Notes under the pieces: generated by a model
The model's input: only the letters and a program-made list of their open reading frames with translations
What the model was told of the DNA's origin: nothing
Databases searched by the model: none
Shown: in pieces, positions 24,167-32,646 of the stretch
Position numbering within the stretch: position 1 is the first letter of the stretch
Layout: the number at the start of each line of letters is the position of its first letter
Made by a program: the position numbers and the translations under genes
Assembly: GCF_014648655.1 (NCBI RefSeq)
Contig: NZ_BMRN01000018.1
Span: 62,001-126,000, forward strand
Length of the DNA stretch: 64,000 bases
Source: Streptomyces atratus
GTDB taxonomy: Bacteria > Actinomycetota > Actinomycetes > Streptomycetales > Streptomycetaceae
Reading direction: 5' to 3'

Positions 24167-25123
24167 TCAGCCCTTGATGGCGCCTGTGAGCACGCCCTTG
24201 GTGAAGTAGCGCTGGAGGAACGGGTAGACACAGAGGATCGGTACGACGGCGATCACCAGGACCGCCATCTGTACGGCCTGCTGCGGGGCGAGCACCTCGC
24301 CGGCCGAGGCGGCGTTCAGGCTCTGGCCCTGCAGGACATAGGTGCGCAGCACCATGGGCAGCGGCCACTTGTCGGAGTCGTTGAGGTACAGGAGCGAGTT
24401 GAAGAAGGCGTTCCAGTACGTCACCGCGTAGAAGAGGCTGATCACAGCGAGGACGGCCTTTGACAGCGGCAGGACGATCCGCACCAGGATGCGGAAGTCT
24501 CCGGCCCCGTCGACCTTCGCGGCGTCGTACAGCTCCTCCGGCAGGTTCATGAAGAAGGACCGCAGGACGACCAGGTTGAAGGCGCTGACCAGGGTGGGCA
24601 TGACGAGCGCCGCGTAGGTGTCGTACAGCCCGAGTCCCTTGACCAGCAGGAAGTTCGGGATGATGCCCGCGTTGAAGAGCATCGTGAACAGGGCCGTCAT
24701 CAGGATGAAGCGGGAGCCCGTGACATCGCGGCGGGAGAGTCCGTACGCCATGCCGACCGTGACGAGCAGGCTGGCGAGGGTGCCGAATACGGTGATGCCG
24801 ACGGAGACGATCAGCGCGCGGGTGACGACTCCGCCGGTGAAGATGGTGCGATAGGCGTCCAGGGTGGGGTGGTCCGGCCACAGGACGAGGCCGGAGCTCT
24901 TGATGATGTCGGTCTGTGAGGCGAAGCTCGTGCCGATGACGCCGACCAGCGGGTAGGCGACGGCGAGGACGACCACGACGATGGCGACCGCCTTGGCGAT
25001 CTGCCCGATGCGGGTCGGCCGCTCCATCCACGGGGGCCGGCCGTCGGACTTGCGGACGGTGGCGGGCCGGGGCGCCGGTGCGGTGGATTCCGATGTGGCG
25101 CGCGTCTTCTCAGCGGTCAGCAC
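24167..25123 (-). CDS. ABC sugar permease, YtcP/LplC-like
   Basis: 318 residues from GTG 25123, overlapping the end of the other permease gene by 14 nt. Six membrane segments are visible (AIVVVVLAVAYPLVGVIGTS, ALIVSVGITVFGTLASLLVT, ILMTALFTMLFNAGIIPNFL, AALVMPTLVSAFNLVVL, AVLAVISLFYAVTYWNAFFN, AVQMAVLVIAVVPILCVYPF). The EAA loop is ELYDAAKVDGAGDFRILVRI, and TGAIKG is the typical C-terminus of this permease type. It forms the channel with the LplB-like subunit. Confidence 0.9.
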   Translation of the reverse strand: MLTAEKTRATSESTAPAPRPATVRKSDGRPPWMERPTRIGQIAKAVAIVVVVLAVAYPLVGVIGTSFASQTDIIKSSGLVLWPDHPTLDAYRTIFTGGVVTRALIVSVGITVFGTLASLLVTVGMAYGLSRRDVTGSRFILMTALFTMLFNAGIIPNFLLVKGLGLYDTYAALVMPTLVSAFNLVVLRSFFMNLPEELYDAAKVDGAGDFRILVRIVLPLSKAVLAVISLFYAVTYWNAFFNSLLYLNDSDKWPLPMVLRTYVLQGQSLNAASAGEVLAPQQAVQMAVLVIAVVPILCVYPFLQRYFTKGVLTGAIKG

Positions 25124-26123
25124 CGCGGTACACCCCTTCGTGGCCGAGTCGGTGGGCGAACTTGTTCGCGCCCAGGACGAGTGCGGTGCCGATGACCGCC
25201 TTGACGAGTCCGACGGCGGCGGCGACGCCCCAGTCGTTGTCCTTGATGCCGTGGTAGTAGACGTAGGTGTCGAGGACCTCACCGGCGTCCGGGCCGACCG
25301 CGTCGCGCTGGAGCAGGATCTGCTCGAAGCCGACGGAGAGGATCTGCCCGAGGTTGAGGATGAGCAGCAGGATGAGTACGGGGGCGATGCCCGGCAGGGT
25401 CACGTGCCAGAGGCGGCGCCGCGGGCCCGCGCCGTCGATCGCGGCGGCCTCGTACTGCTGCCTGTCGATGTTCAGCAGCGCGGCAAGGATGATGATCGTT
25501 CCCCAGCCGGCGTCCTTCCAGGCCACCTGGAGGGTCAGCAGCCAGGGGAAGGCGTCGGGGTCGCTCATCATGTCGTAGCGCGGCAGCCCCAGGCCGCCGA
25601 GTACGTCGGGCAGAAGCCCGGCGCCGCCCAGGATCTGCTGGAAGATCGAGACGATGATGACCCAGCCGATGAAGTGCGGCAGATAGACGACGCTCTGCAC
25701 GAAGCGCCTGATGCGGTCGCTGGCGATGCTGTTGAGCAGCAGAGCCAGGGCGACCGGGATCGGGAAGAAGAACACCAGCTGGACGAGGGCGATCTCAAGG
25801 GTGTTGAACGTCGCGGACCAGAAGGCCGGCTCACCGAACGCCGCGGAGAAGTTGGCGAACCCCACCCAGACGCTGTGCATGTAGCCGAGATACGGCTGGT
25901 AGTCCTGGAACGCCACGACATAGCCGAGCAGCGGTACGTAATGGAAAACGACAAAGTACAGCAGGCCGGGCAGGGTGAGCAGCAGCATCACCCGGTCCCG
26001 CTTGATCCGCTGCCAGAGCGTCAGCCGGTGCTGTGCGACAACGGCCTGGGCAGCGGGCGGGGAGGGTATTTCGGCCTTCTGCCGCCGCTTCTCCCGCGGC
26101 AACGGGGGTGCTGTTTCAGCCAT
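25110..26123 (-). CDS. ABC sugar permease, LplB-like
   Basis: 337 residues from ATG 26123. The N-terminus is basic and cytoplasmic (PREKRRQKAEI). It is followed by the LplB hallmark LPGLLYFVVFHYVPLLGYVV, AFQDYQPYLG, then LVFFFPIPVALALLLNSIAS, VYLPHFIGWVIIVSIFQQIL and ILAALLNIDRQQYEAAAIDG with the EAA loop. First gene of the five-gene minus-strand operon (LplB, YtcP, LipO, M1 peptidase, beta-helix protein). A TTGACG/TAACTT promoter with an embedded LacI-like box lies just upstream (26173-26202). Confidence 0.9.
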   Translation of the reverse strand: MAETAPPLPREKRRQKAEIPSPPAAQAVVAQHRLTLWQRIKRDRVMLLLTLPGLLYFVVFHYVPLLGYVVAFQDYQPYLGYMHSVWVGFANFSAAFGEPAFWSATFNTLEIALVQLVFFFPIPVALALLLNSIASDRIRRFVQSVVYLPHFIGWVIIVSIFQQILGGAGLLPDVLGGLGLPRYDMMSDPDAFPWLLTLQVAWKDAGWGTIIILAALLNIDRQQYEAAAIDGAGPRRRLWHVTLPGIAPVLILLLILNLGQILSVGFEQILLQRDAVGPDAGEVLDTYVYYHGIKDNDWGVAAAVGLVKAVIGTALVLGANKFAHRLGHEGVYRGADR

Positions 26124-26172
26124 GGTGCGTCCTGTTCGGCTGGGTGGCGCATGGTGAGCCTTCTGGGGCCGC

Positions 26173-26202
26173 AAGTTAGTAAGCGGTTAACCCAAGCGTC
26201 AA
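26173..26202 (-). promoter_or_regulatory. operon promoter with embedded box AACCGCTTAC
   Basis: On the minus strand a -35-like TTGACG (26202-26197), an 18-nt spacer and a -10-like TAACTT (26178-26173) precede the LplB gene by about 50 bp. The spacer ends in AACCGCTTAC (GTAAGCGGTT at 26179-26188 on the plus strand), which recurs upstream of the M60 peptidase gene in the same orientation. Confidence 0.55.
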
Positions 26203-26309
26203 GAGATCCGGGCAAATGTCGTTGAGACCCGATGCCCTCACCATCGAATCCAGCCCAACGAATCAACAAAAATACTTCTCAACTGGACAGTTGGGGCGGC
26301 GATGAGCTT

Positions 26310-26323
26310 GACGGTCGACCGTC
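26310..26323. promoter_or_regulatory. 14-bp palindrome GACGGTCGACCGTC
   Basis: A perfect palindrome lies 56 bp upstream of the dehydrogenase GTG and is preceded by TT, so TTGACG is part of it. The position suits an operator in the promoter of the dehydrogenase-LacI pair. Confidence 0.45.
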
Positions 26324-26378
26324 GCGCTCCTTAGCGTTCCGGTCATTCAATAGAACGCGATTACTATCCGGAGGCAGG

Positions 26379-27449
26379 GTGCGAACCACCGAAGAGGCAC
26401 CGGCTCATTCCGGTAGCGGTGCTGCGGCACCGCCCCCGCGACGGCCGCGCACGGTCCTGGCCATGAGCCCCGGACTGCTCGACGACGTCTTTCCGCCACC
26501 GGTGCGGGCCCGTCTCGAGGAGACCGCCGACCTCCTCGACCCGTTCGTGATCAGCGAGTTCGACTCCCCGGACGCCTCAGCGGCGCTGAAGGCGGCCGAG
26601 GTCCTGCTCACCGGCTGGGGCTGCCCGCCCGTCGACGCCGCACTGCTGGACCGGGCACCCGCGCTGCGTGCCGTGATCCATGCGGCCGGCACGGTGAAAA
26701 CGTTTCTGTCCCCGGCCGCGTTCGACCGCGGGATCGTCGTCTCCTCGGCCGCCGCCGCCAATGCCGTACCGGTCGCCGAGTTCACCCTGGCGGCGATCAT
26801 CATGGGCGCCAAACGAGTCTTCCCGCTGGCCGGGCTCTTCCGCACCCGGCGCACCCACCGCACCGGCGCCGACCTCGACCGCCAGCACTGGCTCGGCACA
26901 CACGGCCTGACCATCGGCATCGTCGGGGCGTCGCGGATCGGCCGCCGGGTCATCGAACTGCTCCGGGTCCTCGATGCCGAGGTACTGCTGTACGACCCGT
27001 ATGTCAGTGCGGCCGAGGCGGAGCTGCTCGGTGTCACCCCGACCGACCTGGACACCCTGGTGGCGACCAGCGACGTGGTGAGCGTCCATGCCCCCGACAC
27101 GCCGGAGACCCGCGGGATCATCGACGCCAGGCGGATCGGCCTGATGCGGCCCGGCACGCTGCTCGTCAACACGGCCCGCGGCCCTCTGGTGGACACCGAG
27201 GCGCTGACCGGGCACCTGGTCAGCGGGAGGCTGGACGCCGTCCTCGATGTGACATCGCCCGAGCCGCTGCCGGACGGCCACCCGCTGTGGGACCTGCCGA
27301 ACGTCTTCCTCACCCCGCATCTCGCGGGCGCCCAGGGCAACGAGGTGGGACGGCTCGGGGCGCTCGCGGTGGACGAGCTGGCGCGGTACGCGCAGGGCAC
27401 ACCGTTCGACCACCCGGTCTACCGGGCCGACCTGGGGAGGATCGCATGA
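26379..27449 (+). CDS. D-2-hydroxyacid dehydrogenase family protein
   Basis: 356 residues from GTG 26379 with GGAGG 5 nt upstream. The product shows the two-domain 2-hydroxyacid dehydrogenase layout: substrate part with AVIHAAGTVKTFLSPAAFD, the inter-domain helix VAEFTLAAIIMGAKRVFPLA, Rossmann motif TIGIVGASRIGRRVIELLRV, a DPY dinucleotide-selective segment (VLLYDPY), then HAPDTPETRGIIDARR, LMRPGTLLVNTARGPLVDTE and the catalytic-His region VFLTPHLAGAQGNEVGRLG. In IGASRIG the usual GxGxxG is degenerate. It is coupled (ATGA) to the LacI gene. In this locus it may process a keto- or hydroxy-acid released from uronic acids; that is inference. Confidence 0.9.
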   Translation: MRTTEEAPAHSGSGAAAPPPRRPRTVLAMSPGLLDDVFPPPVRARLEETADLLDPFVISEFDSPDASAALKAAEVLLTGWGCPPVDAALLDRAPALRAVIHAAGTVKTFLSPAAFDRGIVVSSAAAANAVPVAEFTLAAIIMGAKRVFPLAGLFRTRRTHRTGADLDRQHWLGTHGLTIGIVGASRIGRRVIELLRVLDAEVLLYDPYVSAAEAELLGVTPTDLDTLVATSDVVSVHAPDTPETRGIIDARRIGLMRPGTLLVNTARGPLVDTEALTGHLVSGRLDAVLDVTSPEPLPDGHPLWDLPNVFLTPHLAGAQGNEVGRLGALAVDELARYAQGTPFDHPVYRADLGRIA

Positions 27450-28606
27450 GCTCCGCCCCGGCACAGGCTCTAGGCTCGGCGTCACACAACAGCCACCAGG
27501 GGGTGAGCCGGATGCGCCGGCAGAGCACAGCCGCGGACGGACAACGGCGCGCGACGGTCACCGATGTCGCGCGGCGCGCAGGCGTCTCGACGGCCACGGT
27601 CTCCCGCGTACTGAACCGCAACTACCCGGTCGCCGAGGCGACCCGGGAGCGTGTCGAGTCCGCCATGCGCGAGCTCGGCTATGTCGTCAACGCCCATGCC
27701 CGCGCGCTGGCCGGCGTCTCCAACCGCACCGTCGGCATCATCGTCAACGAGGTCATCGACCCGTTCTACGCGTACATCGCGCGTGGCGTGGAACGGGAGG
27801 CGGCACTCGGCGGACGGCTCTGTCTGGTCTGCTGCACCCAGGGCGACCCGCAGCGCGAGCTGGCCTTCATCGATCTGATGCATGAGCGCAGGGCGGACGC
27901 CGTGGTCGTGGTCGGCGGCTCCATCGCGGACCGCGGCTACACCACCGAGCTGGCCCGCAGGGCGCGCGAGCTGGACGCGGGCGGATCGAAGCTGGTGCTG
28001 TGCGGAAGGTCGCCGCTCGGCGAGCAGGCCCCGACCGCCGCGGTCGAGTACGACAACGAGGGCGGCGCCTTCGCCATCACCGACCATCTGCTGATGCAGG
28101 GGCACGAGCGGATCCTCTACCTCGGCGGCCCGCCCAAGCTCTCCACCACCCGCGACCGGCTGGCCGGGCACCGGCGGGCCCTTGAGCTGCGCGGCATCGC
28201 CCCGGACCCCGAGCTGGTTCAGCCCGGTGCCTTCAGCCGCAACTTCGGGTACCGGCGGATGGCCGAACTGCTGCGGGACGGACCGGACTTCACCGCGGTC
28301 TTCGCCGCCAACGACATGGTGGCGGCGGGCGCGGCGCAGGCCCTGGAGGAGGCCGGGGTCCGGGTGCCGAAGGACGTGTCCCTGGTGGGGTACGACGACA
28401 TCCCGGTGGCCCAGGAGCTGCGGCCGCGGCTGACCACCGTCCACATTCCGCTGGAGGAGATGGGGCGCCAGGCGGTACGACTGGCCGTCACCGGCGGGGA
28501 CGATGACGACTGGCGCGAGCCGACCACGGGTGCGCTGCGCCTGGGCACCCACATCGTGGTACGCGATTCCGTTGCGCCACGGCCCGGCCGGCCCACCCGG
28601 ATGTGA
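27446..28606 (+). CDS. LacI-family regulator of the utilisation locus
   Basis: 386 residues from ATG 27446, which has GGGGAGG upstream and overlaps the dehydrogenase stop; an alternative start at 27512 would remove 22 residues. HTH: VTDVARRAGVSTATVSRVLN. Effector domain blocks are NRTVGIIVNEVIDPFYAYIA, ADAVVVVGGSIADRGYTTEL, RILYLGGPPKLSTTRDRLAG, FTAVFAANDMVAAGAAQALE and VSLVGYDDIPVAQELRPRLT. It lies centrally between the minus-strand importer operon and the plus-strand exoenzyme genes. The shared box GTAAGCGGTT at 26179 and its inverse at 28684 are the natural candidates for its operators. Inducer probably an oligosaccharide from the substrate. Confidence 0.9.
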   Translation: MSSAPAQALGSASHNSHQGVSRMRRQSTAADGQRRATVTDVARRAGVSTATVSRVLNRNYPVAEATRERVESAMRELGYVVNAHARALAGVSNRTVGIIVNEVIDPFYAYIARGVEREAALGGRLCLVCCTQGDPQRELAFIDLMHERRADAVVVVGGSIADRGYTTELARRARELDAGGSKLVLCGRSPLGEQAPTAAVEYDNEGGAFAITDHLLMQGHERILYLGGPPKLSTTRDRLAGHRRALELRGIAPDPELVQPGAFSRNFGYRRMAELLRDGPDFTAVFAANDMVAAGAAQALEEAGVRVPKDVSLVGYDDIPVAQELRPRLTTVHIPLEEMGRQAVRLAVTGGDDDDWREPTTGALRLGTHIVVRDSVAPRPGRPTRM

Positions 28607-28683
28607 CCGGTTACCTCCCCCCTGTCCACAGTTGGCCATAGAAAATCACAGTAACTTCCTGACTCCTCTTGCGGCTCGATAGC

Positions 28684-28693
28684 AACCGCTTAC
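28684..28693 (+). promoter_or_regulatory. candidate LacI box AACCGCTTAC
   Basis: The same 10-mer as in the importer promoter, in the same orientation relative to the gene it precedes, 71 bp upstream of the M60 peptidase start. TTGCGG (28669-28674) may be the -35 element. The 28607-28763 gap holds no other gene. Confidence 0.5.
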
Positions 28694-28763
28694 ATGCTGG
28701 CGCCGAGTAGCACCCGTTCCGCACGCTTCCGCCCCTCACTCGTTTCTGCAGGGAGAGTTCCGC

Positions 28764-30155
28764 ATGCGTATGCCCACAGACTCCGCCGGCCCCTCCACCG
28801 CCCCTTCCTCCGCTTCCTCCCTCGTCGGCCGGCGTTCCGTTCTCGCCGCCGCGGCCGGAGCCGGAGCGGCGATCGCCCTGGGCACCGGCACGGCCCGGGC
28901 CACGACGGCCGACACCTCCGTTTCGCAGGGGGCCCGCCCGGTCCACCTGACCGTGACCGCCCGGCCCGCCGCCGAGGCCGAGCGACTGCGGCTCGGACAG
29001 GCCCTGCGCGGCTCGGAGTTCCAGCCCACCGGCCTGTACGTCCCGGCCGGCACCCCCCTCTCCCTCACCGTCCAGCCGTACGACGATCTGCTGCCCACCC
29101 TCTGGATCGGCGCGTGGGACTACTACGGCGAGATCACCGAGCCGCGCAGCTATCCGCTGACCGCCGGTGCGAACACCGTGACGGACCCGCACGGCGGCCC
29201 GGTCTATCTCACCCTGGCGGGCCGTGGCGAGCGGGCCGGTGTGCTGGTCCGCTCCGGCGCCGTCCCCATGCCCGTCTTCGCCCTGGGACGCACCTCGGAG
29301 GCCGACTACCAGCAGCAGCTGGACACGCTCACCGCATCGCCGTACGTCGAACTCCACGCGCCGCACACGATCCTGACGCTCACCCGCGAGGGCGCGCTGC
29401 TGTACCGCGGCGAAGACCACGCCGCACTGCTCGGGCTGGTCGAGACGATCATCGACTCGCATGCCCGGATCAGCGGACTCGACGGCTCGAGGCCGGTGCA
29501 CCGGCGCAAGGCGGGGCCGTACCACTTCACCGAGGTCAGCAAGGTCCCGGCCGGTGTCGGTGCTTACGCCACACACGGCTACAACGGCTTCCCGCGGGCC
29601 TATCTCGACCGGGCCACGACCGTCGAGGGGCTGCGGACCCGCGGCTGGGGGCTCTACCACGAACTCGGTCATCTGCATCAGCAGTTCGCCTACAAGCCCG
29701 GCGGACTGACCGAGGTCACGGTCAACATCTACTCGCTGGCCGCCCAGCGCACGCTGAAGCAGCCGTCCAACCTCCTCACGGTCGACGCGACGACGGGACT
29801 CACCTACTTCCAGTCCGCACAGCGCAAGTTCGGCACGGCGGGGCTGAGTTACGAGAAGTCCTTCGGCGCGTACGAGAAGCTCGTCCCGCTGCGCCAGCTG
29901 GAGCTGGCCTTCGGTGACGACTTCTGGCCCCGGCTGCACAAGCTGGTGCGCGAGGAGAACCCGCAGTCCCAGTACACGGAGAACGACAAGCGCTACCGGG
30001 CCCTCGCCACCTGCTCCAGCCGCGTCGCCGGCTACGACCTCACGGACTTCTTCGTGAACACCTGGGCGTTCCCGATCGACGCCACCGGCAAGGCCGAGCT
30101 GGCCGCACTGAACCTGCCGAAGCCCTCCGTCGACCCGTCCACGCTGTCGGACTGA
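28764..30155 (+). CDS. Tat-exported M60-like metallopeptidase
   Basis: 463 residues; ATG 28764 with GGGAGAG upstream. A Tat signal (VGRRSVLAAAAGAGAAIALG, ending ARA) precedes a beta-rich N-terminal part (PTGLYVPAGTPLSLTVQPYD) and an M60-like/enhancin domain. The zinc motif HELGHLHQQ has its first His at about residue 299 (HExxH), and the downstream GGLTEVTVNIYSL carries the expected Glu/Asn context. Known M60-like members cleave mucin-type glycoproteins. Its position before a PL8 lyase and a DUF2264 glycosidase suggests joint attack on a glycoprotein or proteoglycan. Expression is probably controlled through the 28684 box. Confidence 0.88.
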   Translation: MRMPTDSAGPSTAPSSASSLVGRRSVLAAAAGAGAAIALGTGTARATTADTSVSQGARPVHLTVTARPAAEAERLRLGQALRGSEFQPTGLYVPAGTPLSLTVQPYDDLLPTLWIGAWDYYGEITEPRSYPLTAGANTVTDPHGGPVYLTLAGRGERAGVLVRSGAVPMPVFALGRTSEADYQQQLDTLTASPYVELHAPHTILTLTREGALLYRGEDHAALLGLVETIIDSHARISGLDGSRPVHRRKAGPYHFTEVSKVPAGVGAYATHGYNGFPRAYLDRATTVEGLRTRGWGLYHELGHLHQQFAYKPGGLTEVTVNIYSLAAQRTLKQPSNLLTVDATTGLTYFQSAQRKFGTAGLSYEKSFGAYEKLVPLRQLELAFGDDFWPRLHKLVREENPQSQYTENDKRYRALATCSSRVAGYDLTDFFVNTWAFPIDATGKAELAALNLPKPSVDPSTLSD

Positions 30156-30177
30156 CCACCGGCGACAAGGAGCCACC

Positions 30178-32610
30178 GTGAACCTCAGCAGAAGAACCCT
30201 TCTCGCGGCGAGCAGCGCCACGGCCGTCACAGCCGCGACGACGCTCATGACGTCGGCCGGCGCCGCGCACGCGTGGCCCGTCGCGGCCGCATCCGGCGAA
30301 GCCGCGGCGACCGCCGACTTCGACACCCTCCTGCGGCGGGCCGAAACACTGCTCACCGGCGGCGAGTTCGATCCGGCCGACACCGACTTCACAGCGGCGC
30401 TGGCCGCCCTGTCCACCACGGCCAAGGGGCTCTGGGAAGCCTTCGACCGCAGCGCCGGACGGACCGCGCTCTGGCCCGACCTCGCACCGCTCACCGACCC
30501 GGGCAACTTCGGTCAGAGCTACACCCGGCTGCGCACGATCGCAGTCGCCTGGGCGACCGAGGGCACCTCCCTCGCCGGGAGCACGGAGGTGGCGGACGCC
30601 CTCGTAGCCGCACTGCGCTTCACGTACGACACCGCGTACAACCCGGCCAAGCGCGAGACCGGGAACTGGTGGTTCTGGGAGATCGGCGCCCCGCGTGCCC
30701 TGATGGACTGCTCCGTCATCCTCCGCGACCGGCTTCCCGCAGCCGATCTGACGGACTATCTGTCCGTCGTCGACCGGTTCTGCCCGGACGCGGACCGTCG
30801 CACCAACTCCCCCTCCCTCGCGGAGACCGGCGCGAACCGCACCGACAAGGCCGTCATCGTTGCGCTGCGCGGACTGCTGGGGCAGGACACCGGCAAGCTC
30901 GTCTCCGCCCGTGACGCACTCTCCGATGTGCGCGACTCGGGCCGCAACAGCCTTTTCCGTTACACGAGTTCGGGTGACGGCTTCTACGAGGACGGCTCAT
31001 TCGTCCAGCACGACGTGGTCGCGTACACCGGTTCGTACGGCGTCGTGCTGCTGGGTGGCACCGCCTATCTGCTGGCGCTGCTGGCGGGCTCCGAGTGGGC
31101 GGTCACCGACCCGAAGGTGTCGGTGATGTACGAGGCCGTCGAGCGGACGTTCGCCCCGGTGATCTTCGACGGGCTGATGATGGACTCGGTGCGCGGCCGG
31201 GCGATCTCCCGGGAACGCGCCGGGGACCACCGCGACGGTGCGACGGCCGTCGCCGCGATCCTGCTCCTCTCGACCGGCGCACCCGCCGAGTACGCGGGGC
31301 GCTGGCGGGCGCTGGTCAAGGGCTGGCTGACCCGTAATCGCACCACTCCCTTCACGGCTCTCGCGACGCTTCCCCAGCTCGCCCTGGCGAAAGCCGTCCT
31401 GAACGACCGGACCGTGAAGGCCGAGGCTCGTACGACCGGCACCTTCGTCTTCGCCGACATGGACCGCGTCGTCCACCGCCGCCCCGGCTGGGCCTGCGCG
31501 CTGTCGCTTTCGTCGAAGCGGATCTCGGCGTACGAAGCGGGCAACGGTGAGAATCTGCACGGCTGGTACACCGGCGACGGCATGACGTATCTGTACGACG
31601 GCGACGACCTCGGGCAGTTCAACGACGGCTTCTGGCCCACCGTCGATCCGTACCGGCTCCCCGGCACCACGGTCGACACCCGGCAGCGGACCGATCTCGG
31701 CACGGGCGCCGGCACATCCACCTACCGTCCGACGAACGCCGTGGCGGGCGGCGCCGTGCTGGACGGCCGGTACGGCGCCGCCGCGATGGAGGTGATCGGC
31801 GCCCAGGGCACCACCCTGCGGACGAAGAAGTCCTGGTTCCTGCTGGACAACGCGGTGATCGCGCTCGGCGCGGGTATCACGGCGAGCGACGGCCGTCCGG
31901 TGGAGACGATCGTGGAGAACCGCAACCTCGGCACGGACGGCAGCAACCGGCTGCTGGTCGACGGCGTCCATCAGCCCGTCGAGCAGGGCTGGGCCCAGGA
32001 CTTCGGCCGAGCACGGTGGGCGCACGTCGACGGCGTGGGCGGCTATGTCTTCCCCGAAGGGACCGCCCTGCACGCCCTGCGGGAGCAGCGCACCGGCACC
32101 TGGCGGGCCATCGACACCGGGGCGGACACGGGCGGCAGCACCGATCCCGTCACCCGCCGCTATCTCACGCTCCGGGTCGATCACGGTGTCTCCCCCACCG
32201 ACGCCCGGTACGCCTATGTGCTGCTGCCCGGCGCATCGGCGGCGGCAACCACGGTCTGGTCGCACTCCCGGCCGGTCCGGATCGTCGCGAACGACGCCAC
32301 CGCGCAGGCCGTGGAGGTACGCCGGGCGGGACTGACCGCGGTGAACTTCTGGGGCGCCGGGACCGCGGCCGGGATCACGGCCTCCGGTCCGGCGTCGGTG
32401 CTCGTGCAGCGCCGGGGCGGACACGTCCTGGTCGCGGTCGCCGACCCGGGCCGGACGCTCACCACGCTCTCGGTCGAGCTGCCGTTCCCCGTACGGTCGG
32501 TGGTGGACGCCGATGACACGGTGAGCCTCGTCCCGGGCCGCAGGCCCGTACTCACCGTCGCCGTCGGCGGCTCGCGCGGCCACACCCACCGAGCCGAACT
32601 CATCCAGTAA
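30178..32610 (+). CDS. PL8-family polysaccharide lyase, secreted
   Basis: 810 residues from GTG 30178 (GGAG upstream), Tat signal NLSRRTLLAASSATAVTAAT. The mature protein has the PL8 architecture: an alpha/alpha toroid with the substrate-cleft motif NWWFWEIGAPRAL (catalytic Asn/Trp patch), GSFVQHDVVAYTGSYG containing His278 and Tyr287 as likely catalytic residues, and RGRAISR. C-terminal beta-sandwich domains follow (NAVIALGAGITASDGRPVET, YAYVLLPGASAAATTVWSHS). PL8 enzymes eliminate hyaluronan, chondroitin sulfate, xanthan or related acidic polymers; Streptomyces members include hyaluronan and xanthan lyases. Which polymer is cut here cannot be read off. It is 22 nt after the M60 gene and in the same operon. 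Confidence 0.92.
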   Translation: MNLSRRTLLAASSATAVTAATTLMTSAGAAHAWPVAAASGEAAATADFDTLLRRAETLLTGGEFDPADTDFTAALAALSTTAKGLWEAFDRSAGRTALWPDLAPLTDPGNFGQSYTRLRTIAVAWATEGTSLAGSTEVADALVAALRFTYDTAYNPAKRETGNWWFWEIGAPRALMDCSVILRDRLPAADLTDYLSVVDRFCPDADRRTNSPSLAETGANRTDKAVIVALRGLLGQDTGKLVSARDALSDVRDSGRNSLFRYTSSGDGFYEDGSFVQHDVVAYTGSYGVVLLGGTAYLLALLAGSEWAVTDPKVSVMYEAVERTFAPVIFDGLMMDSVRGRAISRERAGDHRDGATAVAAILLLSTGAPAEYAGRWRALVKGWLTRNRTTPFTALATLPQLALAKAVLNDRTVKAEARTTGTFVFADMDRVVHRRPGWACALSLSSKRISAYEAGNGENLHGWYTGDGMTYLYDGDDLGQFNDGFWPTVDPYRLPGTTVDTRQRTDLGTGAGTSTYRPTNAVAGGAVLDGRYGAAAMEVIGAQGTTLRTKKSWFLLDNAVIALGAGITASDGRPVETIVENRNLGTDGSNRLLVDGVHQPVEQGWAQDFGRARWAHVDGVGGYVFPEGTALHALREQRTGTWRAIDTGADTGGSTDPVTRRYLTLRVDHGVSPTDARYAYVLLPGASAAATTVWSHSRPVRIVANDATAQAVEVRRAGLTAVNFWGAGTAAGITASGPASVLVQRRGGHVLVAVADPGRTLTTLSVELPFPVRSVVDADDTVSLVPGRRPVLTVAVGGSRGHTHRAELIQ

Positions 32611-32646
32611 TCCACCCCTGCGCACCCTCCGAGGAGCAGCACCACC

